In this document: positions 24,394 to 34,103 of the stretch, one piece after another
Layout: every line of letters begins with the position of its first letter
How positions within the stretch are numbered: the stretch's first letter is position 1
Source of the DNA: Pachyseris speciosa
Lineage: Eukaryota > Cnidaria > Anthozoa > Scleractinia > Pachyseridae
Assembly: GCA_016490735.1 (NCBI GenBank)
Contig: JAEMWC010000272.1
Coordinates: 683,501-747,500, forward strand
DNA length: 64,000 nucleotides
Direction of reading: 5' to 3'
Translations under genes and position numbers: made by a program
The notes under the pieces: model-generated
What the model saw: only the letters and a program-made list of their open reading frames with translations
Database searches by the model: none
What the model was told of the DNA's origin: nothing

Positions 24394-27300
24394 CACGTTA
24401 AGATTTCATACCATACTAACTGTTACAAAAACGAATCTGCAAAGGCCATTTTTCCGCTCTTAAGCTTTTACGCGTTGTTTCATAAAATTAAATTACCATT
24501 TTTGTTTTGCTTCATGTAGGAGTTAGTCATGGAGGGAGAATTCAAGAAGGTGGCTGCGAGGACATCAGACAGTCATCAAGAAAGAACACTGATGCTGGTG
24601 AGAACAAATAATGAAATATAGTGATAGTTACCACTTTCCTGAAATTTCGTCACCTGGTGATGAATGAAACGCGGTAGTAGACACGGTTTGCGCGTTTTCC
24701 CTCGTTTGAAATTGCTCATGATTGACTGCAGCCTGCACGTTTTCTCGCACGTAGCACCAGTATGCATTCCTTCTGCGCTTGGTAGCTGTTCGCATGTTTC
24801 CCGCCGTTTGGGGCCATTTTGCATGTCTCCCCCTTTTTCCTCGTGGTCTACGTTTTCCCGCCCTTAGCGCCAGTTCGTATCTCCCGGGCTCAGTATCAGT
24901 TCGCATGTTTCCCGTGTTTGGTGCCTGTTTTACGTGTTTCGCGCGGGGATTTATTTGGCCGGCATAATTAAATTCTCTTGCCCAACCACAGGTCGCTTGT
25001 TTTCCCACGACAAATGGGCCTATGTGCTTGATAACTGCTCTGTATTGGTATCAACTGATCAACTGTTCGATTCTGCTTTGAAATTTATAGCTCCGTCGCG
25101 CATTTGTCTGTCTTGATGGTCCAGTTCTGAAATCCTTGGGTTTGCTTTTGCTATAGTACAACGCTCGCAAATAACAACAATGAAATGATAATCGTCATTT
25201 ATATGGCGCAAATTAAGAAACCATTAGCGCTTTACATTTGTCACTTAAACCGCTTTAAGACTAACTGTATAAGGATATAATAAGATAATAAATGTACAAA
25301 CTAATTTAATCAAATCACAGGGCAGTTTATTTAAAAAGAACGATTAAATAAAAGACTTTTAACACAAGTTTTAAAAGCACTTAAGAACTCTGAAGGTCTG
25401 TTGCATTCAGGCAGATTATTCCAAAGAATAGAAGTGAATAAATGTAGTTAAATGTAGTGTGCTCTCTCTCTCTCATAGTTCAACGACGTTCTCCTTTGCT
25501 GCGCCAAGTTTCCCGGTACTAACAAATACAAGGTTAAAGTAGAAATGGACCTGTACGGAATGGAAGTCGACACAGTGGACGAGGACCTCGAGATGGAAAA
25601 TGTATTCCGCATCACCAGCAAGCAAAGAGTGATGGATTTTACCGCGCCGACTACCGAGGCGAAAGAGACGTTTGTCGCCAAACTCAAAGAGACTGTCAGT
25701 GAACTCACAGATAAGCGAGATAGTTACAAAAGAGGAAGCAATATCGAAGTCATGAAAGAGGGGGACCTGGGCAAGAAAGCGCCAGCCTGGGTCCGAGATG
25801 AAGCAGTGAGCATGTGCATGATATGTGACGTCATGTTTACTAAGTTTCGGCGACGGCACCACTGTCGCGCCTGTGGGAGGGTGGTCTGCGGAAATTGTTC
25901 GAGCCTTAAAGCCGCCTTGGAATATAAGAACGGAAAGCTGGAAAAAGTCTGCGAGGTTTGCCACAGAATTCTGGTGAAAGGCTCGAGTGAAGAGACCGCT
26001 AAAGAAGAAAGAGGAAAATCAAACAGTATCTTGAAAATCGCCAGCGATTCAAAGATTTGGCACAGTGGATATTTAAGTTTCAAAATGAAGGGCGACAAGG
26101 GCTGGCAGCAAAAGAGATGGTTTGTCCTTTCGAGTGATTTTGTTCTGTTCCGCTACAAGGCAAAAAAGGTCAGTAGAGCTGTATTCAATTGATGAGCGAA
26201 AGTCATTCAAGTTTGCTTTGATTTTGATATAGAGCGATTTTCATTGACCGAGTGTCGTAAAAGCAAAACCAAAGAAATTACTCTGTCCAATCACAACGAC
26301 GCAAATAGAGCAGCGAACCAATCAGAATTCGAAGCAATTACATGTAACCGGCGTCAAGCGCGGGAAAATGCGCGCGTTTTGTTTTGTTTTGCTTTGCTTC
26401 TGACTGACTGAGAAAGTGGCGCGAGTTTTGCTGGCCAATCACATAGCGAAACAATGCAAAGCCAAGGCAAACGCAATTCACTTTCGACACTCAAATAAAA
26501 GCCGCTCTACAGTGATAAGCTCAGCGATTGGTTAGTAAAATTGGTGACACTTTCTCAACTAGTAAGAAGCATTGACCCAAAACCAATCAGCTCTTTCTTA
26601 AAGAAATTTTCCCCCGCTGCGCACCGGCTGCTTGTAATTCGAATTCTAATTGGTTGGATCCACTGTTTACCTCTGTTGTGATTGGTCAGAGTGATTACTT
26701 TGGTTTTATTTTACGGCACTCAATCGAAAACCGCCCAATCAGATCACTTGTTGTAATTTGTCGTCCTTGCAACTGTCGTTGACAATTCAGCCGGTAAATT
26801 TCTAGATACTTTGCTGTGGACAAATGAACAACGTACGGAAATTGTCGTCTTTCTCTTGACAGGACACGAAAGCAGAGTTTAACTTGCCACTTCCAGGACA
26901 CAATGTCGACAAGCCTACATTGGTAAGAAAATTCAAGTTGCTTTTTGAAATAGTACCTACAACCATCATAGACAAGCAGTGCGCATTTTATGAGCCACGT
27001 GAAAATGAGGATAGTTTTGTAGCTTGTGTGGCTTTTCTTTTCTCTCAAGGCCGACGAAGTGGACCGCAAGAACGTGTTTAAAGTCCATCACAAGAATGTC
27101 AGGGTGTTTTTGTTTCAAGCGGAAAGCGAGGACAGCATGAACAGGTGAGATTAGTTTGGCTAACTCCAGCGGTTACTAGTATCTAAATTCTCCTCATAAT
27201 ACAACTGTCTTATGAAACAAGCAAGTTTTGAGAATAAAAGAACTGATCACCGCGGACTTAACTATTCCTGTGTTAGAGTGGTTTTGAATTGACTGTCAAA

Positions 27301-28220
27301 AGTAATTCGTATTTACTTTGCTTTTGCTTTACTTCGCTCTGTGATTGGCTGGCAAAACTCGCGCCACTTTCTCAACCAATGAGAAGCAAAACCAAAACCA
27401 ATCGTGACTTGTACCCGCACATTTTCCCGCGCTTGGCATCGGCTAATGGCATCGCTTCGTATCCTGATTGGTTCATTGCACTGCTTACTTCTGTTGTGAT
27501 TGGTCAGAGTGATTGTTTTGGTTTTTGGTTTTACGACACTCAGTTGAAAACCGCTCAATGACAAATGCTAGCAACTGATGTTATGCGAAAAACAGAGAAC
27601 AGGGATGAACTTCTGCGCCCGATAAGTCAGAAATTTTCCTTTGGAATGATAGAGCGTTATTTCAAAAATAAAGTGCTGGTGTTGAGGGACTGTAGGGTGA
27701 AAGTAGCCTCGCGACTTTTCCCATCTCGGGCTTATATGCTTGTTTTGCAGGCATCAAATTTGAAAGGGGCAATTATCATACTGATTATCCCGAGACAAGC
27801 ACTTTTAGATCACCGCTAGCTTTTTTCCGAACAGAAGTCGCTGAAACTGTCAGTTGCAATTTACAGCTCATCAATTTGACCGTTAACGCGAAAGACTGAA
27901 TATCAAATAAGAGGAATCAACGTAGAAGATAAAAATATAATCTCAGCAACCTGTTTGCTCATCAATTACAGAAATTAACGTGTCTGGTTTTTTTTTTTTG
28001 GGGGGGGGGGGGGTGGGGGTGGTGGAGTGAACTCTTGCGTCTCGTGATCAATTGAAACCAATTGAAACCAATCAGACCAGGGAAAAGGACATTGCCTAGT
28101 TATGATAAAAGGTAGTTTTAAGTGAACAGTAAAAAGTGATTTTTGTTCTTTGTTAGGTGGATGGAGTTGTTGACACGTGCAACCAAAGCAGAAGAAATCG
28201 AAGAAGAAGAGCATCTTTAA
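11690..28220 (+). CDS. FGD-family Rho guanine nucleotide exchange factor (DH-PH-FYVE-PH), complete, about 945 aa
   Basis: Fifteen coding exons: 11690-12865, 14163-14230, 14928-14958, 18854-19002, 20123-20177, 21957-22058, 22520-22607, 22891-22941, 23316-23374, 23459-23530, 24520-24597, 25479-26168, 26863-26922, 27050-27144, 28157-28220. All phases join and the total is 945 codons plus TAA. Order: disordered, Pro-rich and acidic N-terminus (1-392); DH domain about 398-593 ([20 protein letters not shown] is the conserved DH helix); PH1 about 615-715; FYVE about 747-810; PH2 about 840-935. FGD proteins activate Cdc42 at the plasma membrane or phosphoinositide-rich membranes and shape actin. DH and FYVE wording fits FGD1-4 rather than FGD5/6, and the Pro-rich N-terminus recalls FGD1; the exact orthologue is unresolved. 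Introns after 20177 and 22941 start with GC. The start at 11690 ([12 protein letters not shown]) is preferred over an in-frame ATG at 11600, which lies before a likely 5' UTR acceptor at 11653. Confidence 0.93.
13575..13594. repeat. Poly-G run in FGD intron 1
   Basis: About 20 consecutive G after TAGAGGGGGGT. Similar runs occur near 19264, 28000 and 50755; lengths are probably approximate in any assembly. Confidence 0.8.
15131..17830. mobile_element. 2.7-kb Tc1/mariner-like element with TA duplication and GC-rich subterminal arrays
   Basis: CAGTACTGCTCAAAAGTAAG starts the left TIR; the right TIR matches at 24 of 25 positions in inverse. TA flanks both ends (15129-15130, 17831-17832). Just inside each TIR is an array of CGCGATTCGCG-like palindromes (15162-15240, 17750-17810), in contrast to the AT-rich surroundings. 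No transposase frame was found, so it is non-autonomous. It lies in FGD intron 3 and carries the nested element 16001-17157. Confidence 0.8.
16001..17157. mobile_element. 1.16-kb foldback element, hAT-like, nested in the Tc1-like element
   Basis: Arms of about 240 bp (16001-16245 and 16912-17157) are near-perfect inverted copies beginning GGGGTCGGTACATTTCACTG. CCTCGCAC occurs on both sides (15993-16000, 17158-17165), an 8-bp target duplication typical of hAT. Each arm has six tandem ATGGACTACC-type words. The middle has a dispersed repeat (16315-16500) also found at about 22080-22290, and a fragment of the GGGAGTACCCC family. Confidence 0.78.
18194..18397 (+). pseudogene. 68-codon micro-ORF with a PCNA-box-like N-terminus, one internal stop
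   Basis: Reads [20 protein letters not shown]..., one in-frame TGA (18266-18268), then continues in the same frame to a Ser/Asp-rich end and [11 protein letters not shown] fits the PIP-box consensus (Q-x-x-hydrophobic-x-x-aromatic-aromatic). Many transposase N-termini look similar. The flanks contain inverted CCACTTGTCC-like words (17841-17930 and 18610-18640), so it may be a transposon remnant in FGD intron 3. Not assigned to a family. Confidence 0.35.
19428..19888. mobile_element. Tc1/mariner-like MITE (TACCRTATTTATTCGA termini)
   Basis: TACCATATTTATTCGA at the left mirrors TCGAATAAATACGGTA at the right. Both subterminal regions repeat AATAAGCRCCC-type words. In FGD intron 4. Confidence 0.75.
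20226..21023. mobile_element. 0.8-kb foldback element with 320-bp arms
   Basis: CCTTAAAGTGCATATGAAGC at the left is matched at the right end in inverse. The arms (20226-20556 and 20700-21023) align along their length with scattered mismatches around a 140-bp centre. Non-coding; lies in FGD intron 5 and abuts the next foldback element. Confidence 0.75.
21018..21555. mobile_element. Foldback element, double palindrome with four AAGGTGGCTC copies
   Basis: The ends are TTAAGGTGGCTCAAAACAG and its inverse. A second perfect palindrome centred near 21354 has GAGCCACCTTAAATTTTC and its mirror. The layout is two inverted units joined tail to tail. In FGD intron 5. Confidence 0.65.
23795..23831. repeat. 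(AAT)n microsatellite
   Basis: About 12 AAT units on the 3' side of a retroelement fragment (24035-24306); possibly its tail. Confidence 0.9.
24035..24306 (-). pseudogene. Retroelement-derived C-terminal ORF fragment
   Basis: Minus-strand reading [20 protein letters not shown], then [11 protein letters not shown] and [20 protein letters not shown]. This resembles the C-terminal tail that follows the reverse transcriptase in a retroelement family abundant in cnidarian genomes; similarity is recalled, not searched. It is bracketed by AAT/TAA microsatellites and lies in FGD intron 10, antisense to the gene. Confidence 0.55.
24305..24391. repeat. (TAA)n microsatellite, about 29 units
   Basis: Pure TAA repeat directly beside the retroelement fragment. 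It yields a false poly-isoleucine frame. Confidence 0.95.
24735..24948. repeat. Degenerate tandem repeat, about 29-bp period, 7-8 units
   Basis: Units start GCATGTTTCCCG(C) or variants and end GCCAGTTC or variants, with periods of 25-31 bp. They keep an open frame on the minus strand with recurring GNMRT peptides. In FGD intron 11. Confidence 0.5.
25331..25440 (-). pseudogene. Non-LTR retrotransposon RT C-terminal scrap
   Basis: Minus strand reads [19 protein letters not shown] then KSLLFNRSF and a stop, the standard LWNxLP end of CR1/L2-like RT. About 190 bp of AT-rich 3' tail follow (25140-25330). It lies immediately upstream of the FGD exon-12 acceptor. Confidence 0.65.
25479..26168 (+). 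CDS. FGD exon 12: PH1 end, FYVE zinc finger, PH2 start
   Basis: One 690-bp exon with unusual GC richness for the window. The FYVE signature is complete: [25 protein letters not shown] and CEVC supply eight zinc ligands and the basic patch that binds phosphatidylinositol 3-phosphate in this family. It then enters PH2 ([20 protein letters not shown]). The following exons complete PH2 ([15 protein letters not shown] ... WMELLTRA) and the Glu-rich C-terminus EEIEEEEHL. Confidence 0.93.
26232..26735. mobile_element. CCAATCA-rich foldback MITE, copy 2 (FGD intron 12)
   Basis: GAGCGATTTTCATTGAC at the left and TCAATCGAAAACCGC at the right are the TIR ends. Arms of about 130 bp share CAAAACCAAAG, CCAATCACAA and GAATTCGAA words in inverse. 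This is the longest copy of the family (others: 4625, 27276, 29381). Confidence 0.7.
27276..27556. mobile_element. CCAATCA-rich MITE, copy 3 (last FGD intron)
   Basis: Ends GAGTGGTTTTGAATTGACTG and GTTGAAAACCGCTC are inverse repeats. The interior matches 26290-26490 in opposite orientation. Confidence 0.7.
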
Positions 28221-28672
28221 GGAGAACAGAAAATTGAACGCGCGAGCAGCGCTTAAAAGTCTTAAAAATTGAAGATAAAGGTATTAGAGAGAATTTAAAG
28301 CTATTTAGGAATAAGTTAAGTATAGAAATTAATGTATATTGACTGTATTTTACAGAGTTAGAAACAACCGTAGAAGATGTATCACTGGTAATCTCCTGGA
28401 CTACGAGCAGTCTCTTTCTCCTCCGAGTTCAGTAGCGCACATTGAATTTAGTGAGCCGCATTCTCTTTTCTAATTTGCAAAATTTTATCGTTAGCTCGCA
28501 TGCGTGATACGAGGAAAAAATACGGTTGCTCGCGGTCTAGTAATATCAGTATTTTATGAGGCCATGACGTTCTGTTTGTGAATACGAGCAGATCCCATTC
28601 ATTTGTAAGTTATAAGGCTCAGAGAGATATTAAGGAACGAGTTCACTGCCGTAGGATAACTTAAACGTTTCA

Positions 28673-29052
28673 TTAGGGAGCTTACGAAACTACGACGGCG
28701 ACGGCAACGGCAACGAGAACGTCACACAACAGTGGGCTTAATGCGGAGCAAAACCAATCGCTCTGCACATGCGTTTTATATTTTGGTAGCTTTCTTTGCT
28801 GTCATCTGCAAAACGACGTGAAATGACTAAATTTTCGGTTTTTACGAGAACGTGACCACATGACGGAATATTGTTCTTCCTTTTTCTTTATTTTAACACC
28901 GTTCACAGTAATTCAGACCCTGGACAGTTCGCCAGCATTTATTTTAGTTAAACAAGTTGGCATAATCGCGAAAGACTTACATAAACGGGAAGTTACATTT
29001 TTAAATGACGTTTCCTTGCCGCGGTCGTCGTCGTCGTTGCGTAAGCTCCTTA
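28673..29052. mobile_element. MITE with TTAGGGAGCTTACG termini
   Basis: TTAGGGAGCTTACG followed by CGACGGCGACGGCAACGG at the left mirrors CGTCGTCGTTGCGTAAGC plus TCCTTA at the right. No coding content. Lies about 450 bp after the FGD stop codon. Confidence 0.75.
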
Positions 29053-29126
29053 TTTTCAAGAGAAGGGAGCACTTGATTGAGGATTCATCGTCTAAGCCCC
29101 AACAGTGGACTATATGTAATTTCTCT

Positions 29127-29241
29127 GGTCCCAGTTGTTCAAAGAGCGGATGTCGCTATCCACCGGATAAAATGTCTTGCATGCAACTGATACATTTTAT
29201 CCGCTTGATAGAGTTATCCGCTCTTTGAACAGCCGGGGCCT
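29127..29241. mobile_element. 115-bp foldback MITE (GTTCAAAGAGCGGAT arms)
   Basis: GTTGTTCAAAGAGCGGAT and its inverse ATCCGCTCTTTGAAC enclose mirrored ATAAAATGT words, so most of the element is a hairpin. Confidence 0.75.
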
Positions 29242-29380
29242 GGACATTATCGCTACTTTATCAAACAAACTTGTCATTAGTCAAAACGAAATGAGGTGGG
29301 GAATCCCCTTTCCTTTCACTTAGTGATCCGTTGCTGCAATATTTAACTTGCGTGTAAAGTATTTAACTTGCGTGTAAAGG

Positions 29381-29782
29381 TGTTTTCTCTTGAGTGTCGA
29401 AAGTGAATCTCGCTTGCTTTGGTTTTGCATTACTTCGCTCTGTGATTGGTTGGCAAAACTCGCGCCACTTTCTCAGCCAATGAGAAGCCAAACCATAACC
29501 AATCGTGACTTGCATTTTCCCGCGCTTGGAGTCGGGTACATTTAAGGGACGAATCATTGGAAAACAACGGAGGAGGGAGGGGGTGGGGGCGGGGGGGAAC
29601 TTTTCGGTGTATGAATTTTTTTGAAACCCACTTGCTTGCACCTCCCTTTTCAGGTTTTTTTTTCTAATGGTCTGTCCCTACTTGTTTCGTATTCTGATTA
29701 GTTCATCGCGCTGTTTGCGTCTGTTGTGTCTGGCTGGAGTTATTGCTTTATGTTTGGTTTTCAACACTCAATTGAAAAGCGC
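29381..29782. mobile_element. CCAATCA-rich MITE, copy 4, interrupted
   Basis: The left end TTGAGTGTCGAAAGTGAATC and right end CAACACTCAATTGAAAAGCG are inverse repeats. The middle is split by a separate small element at 29545-29679. Confidence 0.65.
29545..29679. mobile_element. Small G-rich foldback insertion inside MITE copy 4
   Basis: AGGGACGAATCATTGGAAAA at the left mirrors TTTTCTAATGGTCTGTCCCT at the right with a few mismatches. The centre is a G-rich run. Confidence 0.55.
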
Positions 29783-30150
29783 TTTAAACTCGCCATGTAA
29801 ACGCTATTCACAATGTTTGGCCTGCATTCAGCTAGAGTTCTAGGAAAAAAATTATTTTTCGTGTTCATATATATACACAGACAAATGTATTTTGATAGTA
29901 AAAGATTATAATGTGAAAGTATATTTTTTGAAAAGTGCAATAGTTTTATACAAATACACAATCTGGGGAGCAGTGCTCTTTACAGCTCTTCCGAAGGAAA
30001 AATTAAATAATTTAGGTTTGCATGATGCCTTGATGTTTGTTTGATAGCTTGTTGATTTGTTTTATCATCGGTATACAGTCGGACCTGTAATAAGCGGCTC
30101 TGTATTAAGCGGTCACCCTCTATTATTGTCTTGGGCCCCTACTGTTCAGC

Positions 30151-31124
30151 TTGTACACTAGCAAACGTTTTGACATCACCAAGGCCCATTTACCGGAGGT
30201 ACATTGCTACGCTGACGATACTGAGCTATATCTGTCGTTCCGTCCTGATGCGACTTTTGGCTCTGATAAGGCGATCTCGGCTATGACGAACTGCATTGCG
30301 GACATTAGGGACTGGATGATCTCCGATAAATTAATGCTTAACGACAGCAAGACCGAAATCTTACTTGTTGGGTCGCGCCAACAGTTACGCAAGGTTGAGC
30401 TTGAGCATACGGAAGTACTTGTCGCAAGAGACATGCGAGCAACTGGTGCACGCTTTTATTACCAGTCGGATCGACTATTGTTTGATTGATAAGATTCAGC
30501 GTGTACAAAACACGGCGGCTCGTATAATTTTCAGACTGCCAAAGTTCTGCCATATCACTCCGTCACTTTTTAGTCTGCACTGGCTGCCTGTGCGATATCG
30601 AATTGACTTTAAGATCTGCCTCTTGACCTTCAAAGCAATACTTGGGTCTGCACCCAGCTACCTTAGGGAGTTACTAGTGGTCAAAGAGAATCGCTACCGC
30701 TTAAGATCTGCAAATCAACTTCTGCTTTGCATGCCGAAAGGAATCACAAAAAAGACTCCTGGTGACAGGGCATTCGCGGTCGCAGCTCCTATATTGAACT
30801 CCCTCCCAGAAGAGCTGCGAAGCAAGAGTGATATAAATGATTTTAAACGCCACCTTAAAGCGCATTTTTTTTATCAAGGCATTTTCAACACCTTAGTAGG
30901 ACTGTACTAACTTGGCTTGCTTTTGCTTTCGCTTTTATTTTGTTCTTATTATTTTAATACAATTGTATTTTATTGCACGTATCTTTTTTATTTTCTAAGG
31001 CTTTTTGTTAAATTTAATGCTTAGTTTTCAAGTAATATTTTAAATTATGTTAGGATTTTAGGTTTTAGCTTTTAAGATTAGTCGGTAGTTTTACTATGCT
31101 AACTGTAATGCGCTTTTGATTATT
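30151..31124 (+). pseudogene. CR1/L2-like non-LTR retrotransposon, 3' part with internal deletions
   Basis: Frame 1 carries VHCYADDTELYLSF (RT catalytic motif C) and the region after it to about 30450. The frame then shifts, and IRKYLSQETCEQLVHAFITS, IQRVQNTAARIIF, LHWLPVRYRIDFKI, GDRAFAVAAPILNSLPEEL and the C-terminus (stop at 30910) follow. A segment between SRIDYC and LIDKIQRVQ is missing, so at least two deletions occurred. A 3' tail runs to about 31124, where another element begins. Confidence 0.85.
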
Positions 31125-33101
31125 ACTCGGGCATCCCGCGTCTCGCGCGGCGCCCGAGTCTAAAATTACCGACGGTTCTTCTTTTTCGTCGTCGAGTATC
31201 ATCCACAAAGCTCACTTCCGGCGTTTCTGCGCAAGTGCTAACTATTTTTAACAGAGTGATGCCTGTTGTCACGTATCGGAAAATGTCGATTCACCTTGTG
31301 TCTTTTGAAGTCTGAACAAACAATATGTTAAGAGAAGTGTCTATGCGAATGTTTGCAAGTTCAACGGCGAGAAGAAAGCTTTTAACATGAGTAAACTTAA
31401 CTCCAGATGGACTGCCGTGTTTCCTCGTGTCTGCTTCAGTAGACTGCGAGTAGTCTCTAATTTTGGCGATGGATTGTGGGGCGGGCGAAAGACACGTGCA
31501 CGACAGGGTGCAGAGGAGTTCTGTTCGCTCGTACACGACAAAGTCTGACCTCGTTAATTCCAAAATATGTTTACTTTGCACGATAAAAATTGTCGAAATG
31601 AAATCCTTCTGATTTGTGAATGTTTTCTGCTTCCATATCCTTCTATATCCCCCGATCTTGTCTCTCCGGTATGGCTTTCCGCCATGTTTACCTGCATATA
31701 CCGCGTCCAAGTGACGCTGGCCTCAGGCGTATATGATCTTTGCCCGAAGGGCAACGAATAATCTTCGGAAGTCGGAAAGCGAAGCTTTCCGAACGAGGCA
31801 CGATGTGCCGAGTAAGCCAACCTTTTGTCACCGTGCACGCCCACAGTACTTTGGTCCGCGGTACATGCAAATAGACATTGCCGAAACCGTACCAGAAAGA
31901 CACAAGATCGGGGGATATAGAAGGATATGGAAGCAGAAAACATTCACAAATCAGAAGGATTTTATTTCGACAATCTTTATCGTACAAAGTAAACATATTT
32001 TGGAATTAACAAGGTGAGACTTTGTCGTGTACGATCGAACAGAACTCCTCTGCACCCTGTGGCGAGGGGAGCGCCAAAAATTAGAGACTACAGACAAAGG
32101 GAGTTTGACCTTTCACGGCCGAGTGATTCGAGTGTAAATCTCATATCAACAGCAAGAATGATGCCTGTTGTCACATATCGGAAAACGTCGATTCACCTTG
32201 TGTCTTTGAAGTCTGAACAACTAATATGTTAAGACAAGTGTCTATACGAATGTTTGCAAGTTCAACAGCGAGAAGAAAGCTTTTAACATGACCAAAATTT
32301 AACTCCAGATGGACTGCCGTGTTCCCGTATCCGCTCCATTGAGACGTACATTTTGTTGAATAACTCAAGTACGGGATATCACACACCCCAGAGACTTTGA
32401 CAGGTAGTTTATTTACTATTTTCCCACAATATCTCAATTTCTGGACTTTAATTTTTGAATGATAAGCGATTATATTTTACAAATGTACTAGCGTCCCTTG
32501 AAACTGTCCAGAAACGTTCCTTTCTTGTGTTTCAAATGACCCTGGATTGACGTATTTGTAAACAGTTTCACTCTGCTAATTAATTTTCTACTCACATTTC
32601 ACCGAGACTCCATTCACATTTATGCGAAAAAATCCAACATCGTTCGATAAGCGTTTCCTTTCTCAAACAATTATCCATGGAAGCGAAAACAAGTGTGCTT
32701 AGTTTTTTTTTTTTTGGAATCAATACACTATTTTTATCATCTTGCATAACGATAAACCTCTGCGGCCTAAAGGTCATTGTTCCTGCCTGTGACGCAGCTA
32801 ACCCGGGTTCGTTGTCTTTTAGTGGTATATATCATGGGCTTTATTTTTTCTGTTTCTCTTTTTCTTGTTCTTTTAGAAATATTTTTTACAAGTGTTATAA
32901 TTATTGTTCTCAATGGTTGAGCTGTATTTTAGAGGAATATATGTTGATAGGGGTCTAAAGAAATAGACTCCAACACAAGCTAAACACAATGCGTCCGATG
33001 TAAGAAAGACAGACTTCCCTCTATTCTTTTGTTTAGCACTAAGTTAGGGATACAATACTGTTTTTTGCAAGCCCGGGTTTAGGCTAATTGTAGCCTCTTG
33101 T
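31125..33101 (+). mobile_element. 2-kb repeat element, copy 1 (left arm of a 5-kb inverted pair)
   Basis: Begins ACTCGGGC with a GC-rich hairpin (GCGTCTCGCGCGG) and ends GTAGCCTCTTGT after a small AGGCT/AGCCT hairpin. It matches 34104-36144 in inverse over nearly its whole length. It holds an internal direct duplication of about 150 bp (31300-31440 and 32200-32335). It contains its own insertion (31504-32059). No protein recognised. Confidence 0.75.
31504..32059. mobile_element. 556-bp foldback element (CAGGGTGCAGAGG termini) inside the 2-kb element
   Basis: Arms of about 180 bp (31504-31680, 31890-32059) are inverse copies, starting CAGGGTGCAGAGGAGTTCTG. The 2-kb copy at 34104-36144 lacks it, so it inserted after the copies separated, or was lost from the other. 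Confidence 0.75.
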
Positions 33102-33611
33102 TCAAATAAGTCAGCAAAACGATTTTCGACTACAAGGAGGAAAAAAAAATGAAAAAGAAAATAAAAATCACTGATAAACTGAAATTCTGTGTCGCCTGGC
33201 TCTTCCTTTGTCTAGCCTGTGAACACGGTCTGCTTTGCCCTTTCTCTGCCCTTTGTCTCAATTGCCTGACTTTTTCCAATTTCCGGTGATTTATGCTTGC
33301 CCCTCAATGTCACGACATTACAATTGTAACCCGTCATCCGTGAGAAGGAGTTTTTGAAGCTTCCTTGAATTATATGTTTCTCTAGCCAAAAAAAAAAAGG
33401 GGACGGTTTCGTGCTGGGCTCATTATACAGTTGTAATACAGATTTTACTGATATTTTCTGTAGTGATTTGACACCTATCCACTAACTAGCCACAAAGCGA
33501 AGGCGACTTGGGTAAGATCGGATTTCGTTGGCAACGGATGACATTCCTCCCTCCTCCTGCACAAGCACTTAACGAGTTTATAAAAGGGGTTCTTCGGATT
33601 ACGCTACAGGG
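33102..33611 (+). promoter_or_regulatory. Candidate promoter region of sulfotransferase copy A
   Basis: TATAAAA at 33579-33585 lies 27 bp before the ATG at 33612, so transcription would start almost at the start codon. Copy B lacks this upstream sequence. Bases 33102-33570 hold no ORF of note. Confidence 0.4.
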
Positions 33612-33762
33612 ATGGCACACTCCAAGCCTAAGCATCTTCTCATTGAAGGAGTGAATTTTCCTAATGAACCTTTGGTGAAACCGGATACAAACTTTCCGGA
33701 AGATCTGAAACGATTTCAACCGAGAAAGGATGATGTCTTTGTATGCAGTTACCCCAAGTCAG
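33612..33762 (+). CDS. Cytosolic sulfotransferase first coding exon, copy A
   Basis: Encodes MAHSKPKHLLIEGVNFPNEP ... VFVCSYPKSG and ends in phase 1 at a GT donor (33763). SYPKSG is the 5'-phosphosulfate-binding motif with which SULT-family enzymes hold the donor PAPS; the enzymes sulfate small hydroxyl or amine substrates in the cytosol. About 50 of the usual 290 residues are present. No following SULT exon was found before copy B, so this is an orphan exon or the start of a gene continuing beyond recognisable sequence. The intron is interrupted by a stack of transposons. Confidence 0.75.
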
Positions 33763-34103
33763 GTTTGTGTTACAATCTAACCTCGTAAATGGAATTGTGT
33801 TAGCAGGGATTTTGTTCATGCAGAAATCCGTTTTCACATCTTGTGTTCGATCGGAAACCCGAAGATCTGGATTTTAAAACATAAAACAGGGGCACCCAAC
33901 GACAAGTTTCGGTAGATTTCTGTTCGGTGGAGGGTAATTCACCTTGTGCTTTCGGCGTCGATTAAAGAGTGCACTCGGATTTTCGTAGCTAAAACGTGAC
34001 CTAAAAGATTCGTAATTTGGAAATCATAGCTCCTGCGGTTTTCGAAAAGGTCGTAATTGCTGTTTTTGGCAGTCAAAAACGTCAGCTAACATTTTCGGAA
34101 AGA

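Noticed and set aside
24628..25008. 126-codon minus-strand ORF as a protein gene
   Set aside because: It overlaps the degenerate tandem array and its peptides are Arg/Lys-rich repeats; kept only as a low-interest finding.
31291..32437. Several 60-140-codon ORFs, mirrored at 35597-36146
   Set aside because: They come from inverted copies of a non-coding repeat; none resembles a protein family.
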